From CAYRHN01 sp964424115 (GTDB taxonomy: Bacteria; Chloroflexota; Anaerolineae; Anaerolineales; Anaerolineaceae), in contig CAYRHN010000020.1 of NCBI GenBank assembly GCA_964424115.1, positions 1 to 47,409 on the forward strand: DNA of 47,409 nucleotides, given 5' to 3'. The notes beneath the pieces are model-generated. The model worked only from the letters and a program-made list of their open reading frames with translations, made no database searches and was not told where the DNA came from. Position 1 is the stretch's first letter. Each line of letters begins with the position of its first letter. The position numbers and the translations under genes are program-made. Positions 33,204 through 42,073 of the stretch are shown here, piece after piece.

Positions 33204-34796
33204 TTATGCTCCTGCGATGGATTCAATCCCTGGAATGGTTACCGGCAGGCGACCGGTCATCGGAGCCTGGCCAAAGAGCGCCCCGGCCAAAGCACGCATG
33301 GATGGTTCCAGGATGCTGTATGTACACAAATAAGTAGAGACCATCGGGAAGGCCGCCAGGTCATAGGGCAGGCGCAACGCTACCACGATCAAGGGTATTT
33401 GTAGCGAAGCCGCAGCCCGCACCAGTTCCGCCTGCTCCATTTGGGTGAATGCGTTGATCGTCCCAATCACGATCATATCGTATGCTTTCATTCTCTGCAA
33501 TAGCGCGGTGCGATCCTGATCGGAGGGAGCAAAGGGGATAAATACCTCATCGACACGCGGATGGTAGGCGCGCAGGGAGGTCGCTAATTTTGGCGTGATA
33601 TACGAAGATGTATCGGCAGGGGTCAGGTCTTGCGGCTGCGGCACAACTACAAGGATCTTTTGATCTGGCGAGAGATGGATCGGCAGATATCCATGCCGAT
33701 CCTGCACCAGCGTGATAGAACGCCGTGCAATCTCGTTTGCCACCCTGAGATGGGATGAACTTTGGATAACGCTCAAATCTGGCGCAGAAGGTTGCGCAGC
33801 CAGCCAGGTCTTCAAGCGGGCAATACGCATACATGAATCGCGTAGATCATTGGGACGCAGAACGCCGCTGGATGCCGCCTGCTGGAGCGCTTCATAAGCC
33901 CGGGCGTGATCCAAAGGATCGCTGGTGATAAGCAGCAGGTCGGCCCCGGCCTGGGCGGCGCGTACAACATCCTCGCCCAGCAGCTCGCCCTGACGGATGG
34001 CGCGCATATCCATGGCATCGGTGACGACCACCCCATCGAAACCCATTTCACGACGCAGCAGGCCGTTGATGATATTTGACGAAAGGGTGGCAGGGGGTGC
34101 ATCAGGGCCGTCGATGGCAGGAATACCAAGATGGGCGGTCATCACCATTTTGACGCCGGTTCTCAGGGCAGCTGTAAACGGTGGAAGATCGACATTGCGC
34201 AGATGCTCCAACGAATGCGTCACCAAAGCGCGCCCATGATGCGAATCGCTGGCAGTATCTCCATGGCCGGGAAAATGTTTGACGGTCGCAGCCACTCCCT
34301 GAGATTGGACGCCCTCAATGACCGCTGCAGAAAGTTCACCTACCAGGAAGGGGTCCTCTCCAAACGAGCGGGTACCTACAACAGGGTTGCGCGGATTGCT
34401 ATTGACATCTGCGCAAGGAGCGTAATTGACATTGATGCCCAGCGCAGCCAGTTCTCTTCCCAGCACTTCACCGGCCTGGCGGGCCAACTCGGTTGAACGA
34501 GCAGCGCCAAGGGCCATATTTCCGGGGAGCGGTGTGCCGTCCCCCACTGCCATCAACTGCCCCCCTTCCTGGTCAATGGCAATCAAGAGAGGAGGAAGAC
34601 CCAGAGAGTGGGCCAGGCGTTGGAGAGATTCATTTAACTCCTTCAACTGCGCAGGAGTGCCAACATTCAAGCTGCGAAAAAGAGAGACTCCCCCGGGCGA
34701 ATAGCATTTGAAGCTCTGAATGATCTCAGGAGAAAGCCTGTCTTTGCCGTGGAAGGCCACGAGCAACTTTTGTCCGGATAGTTGTTCAAATTCCAT
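33204..34796 (-). CDS. nagZ: Beta-N-acetylhexosaminidase, GH3 NagZ-type
   Basis: The 530-residue protein has the NagZ signature K-H-F-P-G-H-G-D-T-x-x-D-S-H (173-186), with the Asp184-His186 dyad that serves as general acid in this branch, and nucleophile Asp260 in V-V-V-T-D-A-M-D-M. A GH3 C-terminal-like domain follows (about 370-525), as in the longer Gram-positive NagZ. No signal peptide is seen, so it likely cleaves GlcNAc from imported chito-oligosaccharides or muropeptides in the cytoplasm; some NagZ-type enzymes are phosphorylases and that cannot be excluded. The ATG lies six bases after the permease stop, so it is part of the importer operon. Confidence 0.92.
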   Translation of the reverse strand: MEFEQLSGQKLLVAFHGKDRLSPEIIQSFKCYSPGGVSLFRSLNVGTPAQLKELNESLQRLAHSLGLPPLLIAIDQEGGQLMAVGDGTPLPGNMALGAARSTELARQAGEVLGRELAALGINVNYAPCADVNSNPRNPVVGTRSFGEDPFLVGELSAAVIEGVQSQGVAATVKHFPGHGDTASDSHHGRALVTHSLEHLRNVDLPPFTAALRTGVKMVMTAHLGIPAIDGPDAPPATLSSNIINGLLRREMGFDGVVVTDAMDMRAIRQGELLGEDVVRAAQAGADLLLITSDPLDHARAYEALQQAASSGVLRPNDLRDSCMRIARLKTWLAAQPSAPDLSVIQSSSHLRVANEIARRSITLVQDRHGYLPIHLSPDQKILVVVPQPQDLTPADTSSYITPKLATSLRAYHPRVDEVFIPFAPSDQDRTALLQRMKAYDMIVIGTINAFTQMEQAELVRAAASLQIPLIVVALRLPYDLAAFPMVSTYLCTYSILEPSMRALAGALFGQAPMTGRLPVTIPGIESIAGA

Positions 34797-34802
34797 GCCG
34801 GT

Positions 34803-35654
34803 TTACCCCTTCAAACCAGTGACGGCCACGCTGTCCAAGATGAAGCGCTGTGCGAAGAAGAAAATGATCAGCAAGGGAGCGGTGGTCAGCACAGCAGCGG
34901 CCATGATGGTGGGCCACGGCTGGACGGTCTTATTGATATTGTAGAGGGTCGAGACGTAGACTGGTAGCGTGTACAGATCGTTGGTTTGCAGGTACATCAG
35001 CGGGGTCAGCAGGTTGTTCCAAAAACCGACAAAGAGGAAGGTGGCAATGGTGGCCAGCGGGCCTTTGACCAGCGGAATGATGATTTGCCACCAAATCTGA
35101 ATGTGGTTGGCGCCGTCCACAAAGGCGGACTCATCCAGCTCCTTAGGAATTTGCATCATCGCCTGTCTTAACAGGAAGACCATCGCCGCCCCGCCAGCGA
35201 AATAGCCGGGAATGATGATGGGGTTAAAGGTGCCCACCCAATCCAGTTTATTAAAGAAAACATATTGCGGGACGATCAACGCCTGGGCCGGGATCATCAT
35301 GGTAGAGAGCATCAGGAAGAAGATCACATTCTTACCCGGCCACTCCACCCGGCTAAAGGCATATGCAACCGCGGCAATTGAGATCAGCGTGCCTACCAGC
35401 GCAAGGGTTACATAGAAGATCGTGTTAAAGTACGAGCGCATGAAATCCGAGTTTTGGAAAAGATCGATGAAGGCCTGGAAGGACACTTCCTTTGGGAACC
35501 AGATGATGCCGGGCGAGTTCGTTTCTTCGACCGTCTTTAGCGATGAGGAGATCATCCAGAACAAAGGGAAAGACATTACCACGGTTGCGCCGGTCAGCAT
35601 TGTGTACATGAAAATACTTTTGAGAATTGGCCAATAGCGTTTCATTTGCATCAT
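34803..35654 (-). CDS. Carbohydrate ABC importer permease, MalG/UgpE type
   Basis: The 283-residue protein has six hydrophobic segments and the EAA loop (E-L-D-E-S-A-F-V-D-G-A-N, about residues 178-189, then I-I-I-P-L) that contacts the ATPase. It is the second half of the channel formed with the preceding permease. The N terminus has three close in-frame ATGs (35654, 35651, 35645); AGGA spacing favours the last one, which would shorten the protein by three residues. No ATPase gene is in the cluster, so a shared MsmK/UgpC-type ATPase elsewhere must power it. Confidence 0.92.
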   Translation of the reverse strand: MMQMKRYWPILKSIFMYTMLTGATVVMSFPLFWMISSSLKTVEETNSPGIIWFPKEVSFQAFIDLFQNSDFMRSYFNTIFYVTLALVGTLISIAAVAYAFSRVEWPGKNVIFFLMLSTMMIPAQALIVPQYVFFNKLDWVGTFNPIIIPGYFAGGAAMVFLLRQAMMQIPKELDESAFVDGANHIQIWWQIIIPLVKGPLATIATFLFVGFWNNLLTPLMYLQTNDLYTLPVYVSTLYNINKTVQPWPTIMAAAVLTTAPLLIIFFFAQRFILDSVAVTGLKG

Positions 35655-35679
35655 CCTATGAAGAAGGAACCTATTCAGA

Positions 35680-36837
35680 TCAATAGAGATCGTAGTTGAC
35701 CCAGCGCTTTTGCAGCCTGAACTGGATCGCGGTGATGATCAAAATGATGACCATAATCACCCAGGAGATGGCCGAACCGTAGCCAATCTCAAAATGGCTG
35801 AAACTTTTTTGCCATAAGTAATAGACCATTGAAATGGTGGAAGAGACCAATGGTTGATTATCTCGATACAGGACAAATATTGGTTCGAAAATCTGCAACG
35901 CAGCGATCATTCCCACCACGAGATTGTAGAAAATATAAGGGGTGAGCAACGGGAAAGAGACTCTCCAGAATCGCTGCCAACCCGAAGCTCCATCCACTTC
36001 AGCAGCTTCGTGCAATTCCTTGGGAATGTTCTTCAGCCCGGCCAGGAAGATCAACATCATCGCCCCACATCCCCACACCATCAAAAGAATAACGGACATT
36101 TTTGACCAGAGGGGACTTTGCACCCACAGCGGAACGCGGTTTTCGGCAGGAAAGCCAGCTTCAACAACTTTAGAGAGGAGGTTAAACTTGCCTCCCGAAT
36201 TCAACCCCAGGAAGAACGCCGTGGTCACTTCCTGGGCATAAATTCCTGCCCGATTGACATATCCCATGACAGGTGCAGCGGTGGTGACACTGCGAATAAT
36301 CTGATTGATAATTCCTGTACCGGTATTCAACATCAGGCGCCAGCAGAGCAATACCGCAGTGTTGAAACCCAAGACGACCGGCAGGTAAAACGCCATGCGA
36401 AAGATGCGCTCTCCGCGCATTTTTTGATTCAATAAGACCGCCAACAGCAAGGCTACCCCCAATTGCAGCGGCAGCCCGATCACTGTGATATACAAAGTAT
36501 TGATGATCGAAGCGCGGAAGGTATCATCCTTTAACAATAAGGTGCTGTAATTTTCCAGCCCAATCCAGCTGGCGGGTTCTTTTGCCGTGACGCGATAATC
36601 GGTGAAACTCCAATATAGAGAGAAGGCCATGGGAACAACGATGAAAATAATAAAACCCAGAATCCACGGCGCAGAAAAGAAATATCCTGCAAAGGTGTTG
36701 GCCTGTTTCTTCGGGGATGCGCCGCGTGCCTTAACGATCCAGCGAGCAAGGGAAGCCAATCCGATAGCGCCTGCGATGATGAATACTATGGTCAGTCCAG
36801 CCGTGATCAAAACACTCAGATATGGATCTTTCGACAT
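35680..36837 (-). CDS. Carbohydrate ABC importer permease, MalF/UgpA type
   Basis: The 385-residue protein has an N-terminal extra helix, then the usual six, with the EAA loop L-H-E-A-A-E-V-D-G-A-S-G (about residues 281-292). A loop of about 60 residues between about 190 and 250 (G-Y-V-N-R-A-G-I to L-S-K-V-V-E-A-G-F-P) is longer than in most MalF-like importers of this size and probably faces outside. I start at the ATG at 36837, preceded by GGAGG; an in-frame ATG at 36858 has no site. The gene lies 78 bases after the binding-protein gene, with a stem-loop in the gap, and 25 bases before the second permease. Confidence 0.92.
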   Translation of the reverse strand: MSKDPYLSVLITAGLTIVFIIAGAIGLASLARWIVKARGASPKKQANTFAGYFFSAPWILGFIIFIVVPMAFSLYWSFTDYRVTAKEPASWIGLENYSTLLLKDDTFRASIINTLYITVIGLPLQLGVALLLAVLLNQKMRGERIFRMAFYLPVVLGFNTAVLLCWRLMLNTGTGIINQIIRSVTTAAPVMGYVNRAGIYAQEVTTAFFLGLNSGGKFNLLSKVVEAGFPAENRVPLWVQSPLWSKMSVILLMVWGCGAMMLIFLAGLKNIPKELHEAAEVDGASGWQRFWRVSFPLLTPYIFYNLVVGMIAALQIFEPIFVLYRDNQPLVSSTISMVYYLWQKSFSHFEIGYGSAISWVIMVIILIITAIQFRLQKRWVNYDLY

Positions 36838-36863
36838 AACGCTTCCTCCGAGATTCATAGAAA

Positions 36864-36898
36864 CAAGGTTGGGCAGGGAAACTCCCCACCCAACCTTG
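36864..36898 (-). promoter_or_regulatory. Stem-loop between binding-protein and permease genes
   Basis: A 10-bp stem (36864-36873 with 36889-36898), with possible inner GGGA/TCCC pairing, lies 17 bases after the binding-protein stop. Only three T follow on the minus strand. It likely stabilises or partly terminates the message so that more binding protein than permease is made. Confidence 0.7.
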
Positions 36899-36915
36899 CC
36901 AGGAATACTAACTGC

Positions 36916-38313
36916 TTACTTGAGAGCCTCGATGTAGTCGGCCTGAATCTTGGCGACTACTTCTTCGGGGGTGAGTTCTTCGGTGATCAATTTGCCAAGG
37001 GCATCCTGCATGATAGTGGAGAGCTTGGCAGCTTCCTTGATATTGGCGAAACCAATGCCGTATTGGGAAGCCAGTTCAGCCTCGCGCTGGAGCTGCGGGG
37101 AATCGGTCACATAGCCATACATGGCATCCGTGCGGGCAGGGATCAGGCCCATGGTCTCGTTCCATTTGTGGTTGGCTTCCTTGCTAAAAGCCAGCTTCAA
37201 CCACTCGGCGGCCAATTCTTTGTTTTGGCTGTAATCGGCAACCGCCAGCCAGTCATTGAAGGCCAGCACGACCGGCTTGCTGTTGGGGAAGTTCTCAGGA
37301 TCGCCAAAGAACGGATCGATGGTGACCTTCTCCCAGATCGGGCGGGTGAAGGCAGGAGCTGCCCAACCAGAGTGAGCCAGGCAAACCGCGCCGTTGTTAG
37401 CGCCGGAGGCATCGTTAACATCGATGACTGAACCCTGGCCGGCAGGCAGAGAACCAACCGCGTCCGCCGCAGAACCGTAGGTGGCCTGGCGCATTTCCAG
37501 GAGGAACTTGGTGGCAGCCAGGGCTTCCGGAGAATCAAAGTTGGGGGTGCCATCGGCCTTGTAGAGTTCTCCGCCAATGGAGTAGTACACCAACAGCCAC
37601 CACTGCCAGTCAGCCATCGAACCAGCGTCAACCGGGACCAGCGCTTGCTGGGTAAGGGAATTGGTGGTGGGATCGATGATGGTGGCTTTCTTGGCAAAGT
37701 CGATCCATTCAGCGAAATTCTTGGGCGTACCAGTGGTCCATCCAGCGGCTTCCATCAAGTCGGTGCGGCAGAAGACATAGCGGGGGGCGGTGAAGATGGG
37801 CAGGCCGCGCAGGTGGCCGTCATAAGTGGCGTTTGCCAGGGCAGGGCCGAAATTCTTGATATCAGCCCAGGCAGCTTCGCCCAGATAGGGATCCATATCA
37901 GCCAGGCTTTCGCCGTAGAGAGTATTCATTTCAGAGCCGAGGTTGATGATGTCGGGGCCTTCGCCGGCAGCAAAGAAACCGGCAAAAGTGGTATCCCAAC
38001 CGGACCAGGAACCTTCAGTGATCTCAACAACGACGCCGGGATGCGCAGCTTCAAAAGCGGGATTGATCTCGCTCTTGAGCCAGGCGATGGTATCCGCAGT
38101 GTAGTCGAGCAGATAGATCTTCAGCACAACCGGCTCACCTGTGGGCACTGCGGTGGGCACAGCAGTAGGTTCTTTGGTTGGTTCTTTGGTCGGTTCTTTG
38201 GTAGCAACCGGCGCATTGGTGGGAACGGCGGTAGCAGCCGGCGCTGCGCAAGCCGAAAGCAGCATGCTGGCTACGAGAATCAGCGACAAAGTTACAAACA
38301 GTTACTTTTGCAT
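36916..38313 (-). CDS. Extracellular sugar-binding lipoprotein with in-frame TAA at codon 4
   Basis: The protein belongs to the family 1 carbohydrate-binding lipoproteins: lipobox L-L-S-A-C, a T-K-E-P repeat linker, then about 410 residues of binding domain with N-P-A-F-E-A-A-H-P-G near the start and E-W-L-K-L-A-F-S near the end. The only start with a ribosome site is the ATG at 38311-38313 (AAGGAGAAGG upstream), but its fourth codon is TAA (38302-38304). Reading through gives M-Q-K-stop-L-F-V-T-L-S-L-I-L-V-A-S, a normal lipoprotein signal, so a single AAA-to-TAA change is the simplest account. A TTG at 38289 lies in frame after the stop but has no site and would cut the positive N-region. 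The gene begins the importer unit and should feed chito-oligosaccharides to the two permeases. It is a sequence error, a real mutation, or recoding. Confidence 0.88.
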
Positions 38314-38443
38314 TTTCCTTCTCCTTCAAAATGGTTAGGTGTGAAAGTGTCGAAATGGGTATTGCGCTTTGGTCAAAATTCGATATCTTATTTCCCTTAC
38401 ACATTCTCCTTTCTGATGGATGCCAGAAATTTCAAGGATGAGG

Positions 38444-39298
38444 TCATCTCAATCTGCTGATACGGCTTAGCACTTCCAGGTTAAATCGGTCGAGGATTCC
38501 TTGAATATATCCAACCGGATCGTCCGTCTCATCGTTCATCAGGGGAGTCATATCCAATGCGTATGACAGACCACTGGTGATATCCACGCCATGGGATTCG
38601 AAATAGGTGGCATTAGCCCGGCGCCGCCCCATGGAAGCCAGGTCGTACCGTTTGCCGCCGACAATCTGCGAATCGAACACACCCAGCAGAGCGGCCTGCA
38701 AATTCTCGTGTTCGGAAACATTCATCAATACCTTGTCTTGATCCGCCAGCCAATCCAATCCCCGCCAGACCTCGCAACCCAACAAACGTTGCGGGCGTTC
38801 AGATGGGTTCAGCTTACGTAGCGCTGCGATCACGCGCAACGCGGTTGCCACATGTGTGTCATGCTTGTCGGCAAGATTGTGAGTATAAACCACCTGCGGT
38901 TGGGTAACGCGCAGGATGGCCAGGATGTCATCCACCGGCTCCAACCTGGAGGGGTCTTTGACGACCCGGCTGGGGTAGTCCAACATGATCTGCGCGGCGT
39001 ACTCGCCGATCAGGGCGGCCTTGCGTTGTTCTTTGAAACGCACCCGGCGCATTTCTTCGTCGTCATAATCCCGGTACAGGCCATCCCGGGGGGAACCACG
39101 GCCATCCGTCACCACCACGCCGGTGAACCATTGATCCTGGCGTTGAAAACATTCCAGGATGGGTTGAGCGGCCATGATCTCGATATCATCCTGGTGGGCT
39201 GAAAAGCAAATGTGGGTAGTACGCTCCAGCGCGGTCGCAGCATCCAAGGATTCGCTCTCAGGAAGATAGATTTCGGCAGTTTTCATGAAGAAATTCAT
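38444..39298 (-). CDS. PIG-L/LmbE family deacetylase
   Basis: The 284-residue protein has the zinc site of the PIG-L family: A-H-Q-D-D-I-E (34-40; His35, Asp38, Asp37 as base) and H-N-x-A-D-K-H-D-T-H (about 140-149). The canonical first motif is P/A-H-P-D-D, so Q replaces P. Family members remove acetyl groups from N-acetylglucosamine in sugars or conjugates. In this cluster it is the only deacetylase and could replace NagA, as archaeal Dac does in chitin catabolism. No signal peptide is seen. The ATG at 39298 has AAAGGA upstream; a 16-residue longer form overlaps nothing but lacks a site. It lies 31 bases after the kinase-like gene. Confidence 0.88.
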   Translation of the reverse strand: MNFFMKTAEIYLPESESLDAATALERTTHICFSAHQDDIEIMAAQPILECFQRQDQWFTGVVVTDGRGSPRDGLYRDYDDEEMRRVRFKEQRKAALIGEYAAQIMLDYPSRVVKDPSRLEPVDDILAILRVTQPQVVYTHNLADKHDTHVATALRVIAALRKLNPSERPQRLLGCEVWRGLDWLADQDKVLMNVSEHENLQAALLGVFDSQIVGGKRYDLASMGRRRANATYFESHGVDITSGLSYALDMTPLMNDETDDPVGYIQGILDRFNLEVLSRISRLR

Positions 39299-39329
39299 CG
39301 CGTTTCCTTTTATTAAGCCCTCAAAGGCA

Positions 39330-40733
39330 CTAAGATTTTGAACCAACGGTTTGCAACACTGGCAAGCTGGCAGCAGCTACCGATTGACCAACGCGGCGGA
39401 TCTTTTCATCCGGCAAATGCATCTCAATCTTTTGCAGCAATTCGGGAAATTCTGCTTGCCACACTTTTCTGGCGCCTTCCAATAACAGAGAACCTCCCTT
39501 GCCGCTTGTACAGCGACCAAGAATCAACAGGTGGCGGATTGCATAGAAATCGGCATAATGTGCAATGCCGTAACCCAGGTAGGTGCCCATGCTCTGCCAG
39601 ATCTTCAGCGCGCCGTCATGGCCGGCCTCGAGCTTTTCCTGGACGAATTTCAGCTTTTCGGCGTCGTTCAAATGCGCGGGAATGTCGATCCCGGCAGACC
39701 TGGCCAGGCGAAAAACGCACTGTTGAGAGAAATACGAAGCCCCGCAGCCCGTATCCCCAGACCATTCCTCAACCGGAGCGCTGGGACTGTAATCAACTGG
39801 GGCAAAGGCCAGTTCATTCAACCAACCCATGATGTGTCCCTGCGAATTGACATACCCGCTGGCCTCGCTTGATCCAAGTGCAACGCCCAAAATCCCGGTA
39901 TCATCAATGGCCATGGAACCCGCCAGGGCGGTGACATCCCCATCGTTGATCACCTCCAACGGAACCCCCATTTCTTCGCGGATGCGCAGGAACAAATTCT
40001 CGATTTCGCCAAATCGCTCGGGGGGAACTCCGCGGAAGAGGGAGGCTACCCGGGGGCAATTATCGATATAAATACCGGCCGAACTTCCGCCAATGGCATC
40101 CACGCGGGGCATTTTACTCGCCGCGGAACGAATGGCGGCCATGATCTCGCGGTAATGATATTCGGGGTCCGAATGGTTGCGTGGCTCCCAAATCACTTCC
40201 TCGCTGTATACCGGGATGCCATCCACCACTGCACTCACCTTGCGATCAGAAGCCCCCAGGTCAAATCCTATTCGGCATCCCTCAAGATTCCGGCCCAATA
40301 ACTTCCCCTTTTCACTCTCTTCTGGTACCTCGTCCACCGTGCAGTCAATCACAGACAGATCATTCTCATACACCTGCCGGCTGATAAAGTGATAATCGAA
40401 TTTTCGAGCCCCGACAGGGGAATATTCACGGCGGATATAATCGGCAATCTTGCGCGGGCCGCCAAAATAAATTTTATAACCGCCGCGCTGCCAGAGAAGG
40501 AATTTGATGATCCGTTCCAGATAAGAAAAATTCAAGTCAAATTCGGGATGATCTTGCGGATAGACCAGGGTTTCGAAGCGTGAAATCTCGCCGCCTGTCC
40601 TTTCAAGGGCGATGACTGCCCGCTCGCCAACCGGTTTCAGCGATTGTTGGAAATGATGGGTGGCCAGAACCGCGGGACGGAAATTGGGGTCAAGCGGGGG
40701 GATAATACAGGGAGGGATCAAACGGATGGACAT
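39330..40733 (-). CDS. ROK-like sugar kinase with N-terminal extension
   Basis: The 467-residue protein has an ASKHA/ROK-type kinase core from about residue 153: G-F-D-L-G-A-S-D-R-K phosphate loop (156-165), I-N-D-G-D-V-T-A-L-A-G with the catalytic Asp (about 262-272) and G-V-A-L-G-S-S-E-A-S-G-Y. ROK kinases usually have about 300-320 residues and a C-x-C-G zinc motif; here the zinc motif is absent and about 150 extra residues of unknown role precede the core. Phosphorylation of GlcNAc or GlcN is the likely reaction. The ATG overlaps the regulator's TAA by one base (TAATG), so translation is coupled. BadF-type GlcNAc kinase is a less likely alternative. Confidence 0.8.
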   Translation of the reverse strand: MSIRLIPPCIIPPLDPNFRPAVLATHHFQQSLKPVGERAVIALERTGGEISRFETLVYPQDHPEFDLNFSYLERIIKFLLWQRGGYKIYFGGPRKIADYIRREYSPVGARKFDYHFISRQVYENDLSVIDCTVDEVPEESEKGKLLGRNLEGCRIGFDLGASDRKVSAVVDGIPVYSEEVIWEPRNHSDPEYHYREIMAAIRSAASKMPRVDAIGGSSAGIYIDNCPRVASLFRGVPPERFGEIENLFLRIREEMGVPLEVINDGDVTALAGSMAIDDTGILGVALGSSEASGYVNSQGHIMGWLNELAFAPVDYSPSAPVEEWSGDTGCGASYFSQQCVFRLARSAGIDIPAHLNDAEKLKFVQEKLEAGHDGALKIWQSMGTYLGYGIAHYADFYAIRHLLILGRCTSGKGGSLLLEGARKVWQAEFPELLQKIEMHLPDEKIRRVGQSVAAASLPVLQTVGSKS

Positions 40734-41878
40734 TAATTTTCTCGCAAGAAAAGAACAGAATAATCATCGAGCAAGAGGTAAGCAGAAGCGCCAAGGATAC
40801 AAGCACGGTAATCCAGTGTGCCAAATTCAAGGTGAGTGTTTTCTACCAGGCGGGTCAGCGCTGCACTGTGCATAGCCGCTGCCACCATTTCCAACCAGGC
40901 ATTTCCAAAACGGGTCATATCGCCGGTGAGGATGATCTTTTGAATGTTCAATGTGCCGATCAGGTTAGCCAGAGAAACGCCGAAGTAATGCGCAGCCTTG
41001 GCCAGCACCTGCCGGGCATTTGGGTCGCCGGCTTCATAAGCAGCCCGTGCCTGCTCAATGGAAGTCATTTTCAACTGGCGCAGCACAGCATAGGCGCTGG
41101 AAACCGTTTCAAGGCAGCCTTGTTTGCCGCAGCGGCATAGCTCTCCTTGTTCCTGCACCACCACGTGCCCGATCTCACCGGCACCGCCCCCATCTCCCTG
41201 GAATAAACGCCCATTGATCAATATACCGGCACCAATCCCATGTTTGACATTGACCACAACCAGATTTTCTTCATGACGGATCGTCCCGCCATAAACATAC
41301 TCGCCGATCGCGGTCGCCTGACTGTCGTTCAGAATATAAACAGGAATTTTGAATTTTTTATACAATAACTGTCCGAGCGGAAGGTCCTGCCAATCCAGAT
41401 TGACCGCATTGAGCACCACCCCTTCCCGCGTATTGACCAGGCCGGGCGTTCCTACACCAATGCCGACAATCGGCTTGTTCTTCTTTACCAACTGGCCGAT
41501 GATCTGGTACACATATTCCAGGGCGGTCTTGCCGTTTGTGTCATTAACGGGGATCTCAACCGTTTCCTTGATCTCCCCACGCAAATTGACAATGGATCCC
41601 ATGAACTTATCCTGAGCCAGGTTCAAGCCGATCAAGTAGCGCGAATCGGCGACAATGCTGAGCAAGATCGGCGACTTTCCACCGATGGACTCACCCCGAC
41701 CAACTTCTTCGACCAAACCCTCAGCAAGCAATCCATTGGTCACATCGGATACAGTGGTGCGCGTGAGGCTGGTGATGCGCGCCACTTCAGCGCGGCTGAT
41801 GGATTCGTTGGCAAAGATGGTGCGCAATACAAGATCGCGGTTGTGCTGCTTGGTTTGCAGCGATGTAGCTTTTTTCAT
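40733..41878 (-). CDS. ROK family transcriptional regulator (NagC/XylR type)
   Basis: The 381-residue protein has an N-terminal winged HTH (about 12-65; S-R-A-E-V-A-R-I-T-S-L-T-R-T-T-V-S) and a ROK sugar-binding domain with the zinc motif C-R-C-G-K-Q-G-C-L-E (about 246-255). ROK regulators bind a free or phosphorylated sugar and release DNA, so it likely represses the GlcNAc cluster and its own promoter. It is the first gene, and a strong promoter with a possible operator lies upstream. The ribosome site (GACGAG) is weak. The downstream kinase-like gene is translationally coupled. Confidence 0.92.
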   Translation of the reverse strand: MKKATSLQTKQHNRDLVLRTIFANESISRAEVARITSLTRTTVSDVTNGLLAEGLVEEVGRGESIGGKSPILLSIVADSRYLIGLNLAQDKFMGSIVNLRGEIKETVEIPVNDTNGKTALEYVYQIIGQLVKKNKPIVGIGVGTPGLVNTREGVVLNAVNLDWQDLPLGQLLYKKFKIPVYILNDSQATAIGEYVYGGTIRHEENLVVVNVKHGIGAGILINGRLFQGDGGGAGEIGHVVVQEQGELCRCGKQGCLETVSSAYAVLRQLKMTSIEQARAAYEAGDPNARQVLAKAAHYFGVSLANLIGTLNIQKIILTGDMTRFGNAWLEMVAAAMHSAALTRLVENTHLEFGTLDYRACILGASAYLLLDDYSVLFLREN

Positions 41879-41937
41879 AGGTTTCTCGTCCGGGAAGAAT
41901 TTGAAAGACTTTGTAAATCCACTGTACTAACAAACTA

Positions 41938-41966
41938 ATAATAACGAATTAATCCCTAAATGTCAA
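41938..41966 (-). promoter_or_regulatory. Promoter and putative operator of the GlcNAc cluster
   Basis: Minus-strand TTGACA (41961-41966, consensus), 17 bases, TATTAT (41938-41943). This is the strongest promoter in the window, 60 bases before the ROK regulator ATG. AACAAACTAAT (41929-41939) overlaps the -10 box and, from memory, matches a half-site of XylR-type ROK operators; ACTAA occurs twice in it. Confidence 0.8.
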
Positions 41967-41976
41967 GTACCTATCT

Positions 41977-41990
41977 TGTCCATTTGGACA
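41977..41990. promoter_or_regulatory. 14-bp palindrome upstream of the ROK promoter
   Basis: TGTCCATTTGGACA is a perfect inverted repeat (6-2-6) ending 10 bases upstream of the -35 box. Its position suits an activator or a second repressor site. I do not recognise the binding protein. Confidence 0.5.
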
Positions 41991-42073
41991 CGGTTTTAAC
42001 CAGTTTGAAAACCTTGATCCTTACCCCTGCCCCAAGACGAGGGGAAAATGAGATTTTGAGATGTACAGTATTC

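Noticed and set aside
38135..38404. An 89-codon frame starting upstream of the binding-protein gene with AAGGAG near its ATG
   Set aside because: The ribosome site is only one base from the ATG, and the frame runs through the binding-protein signal in another phase with Cys/Arg/His-rich shadow sequence.
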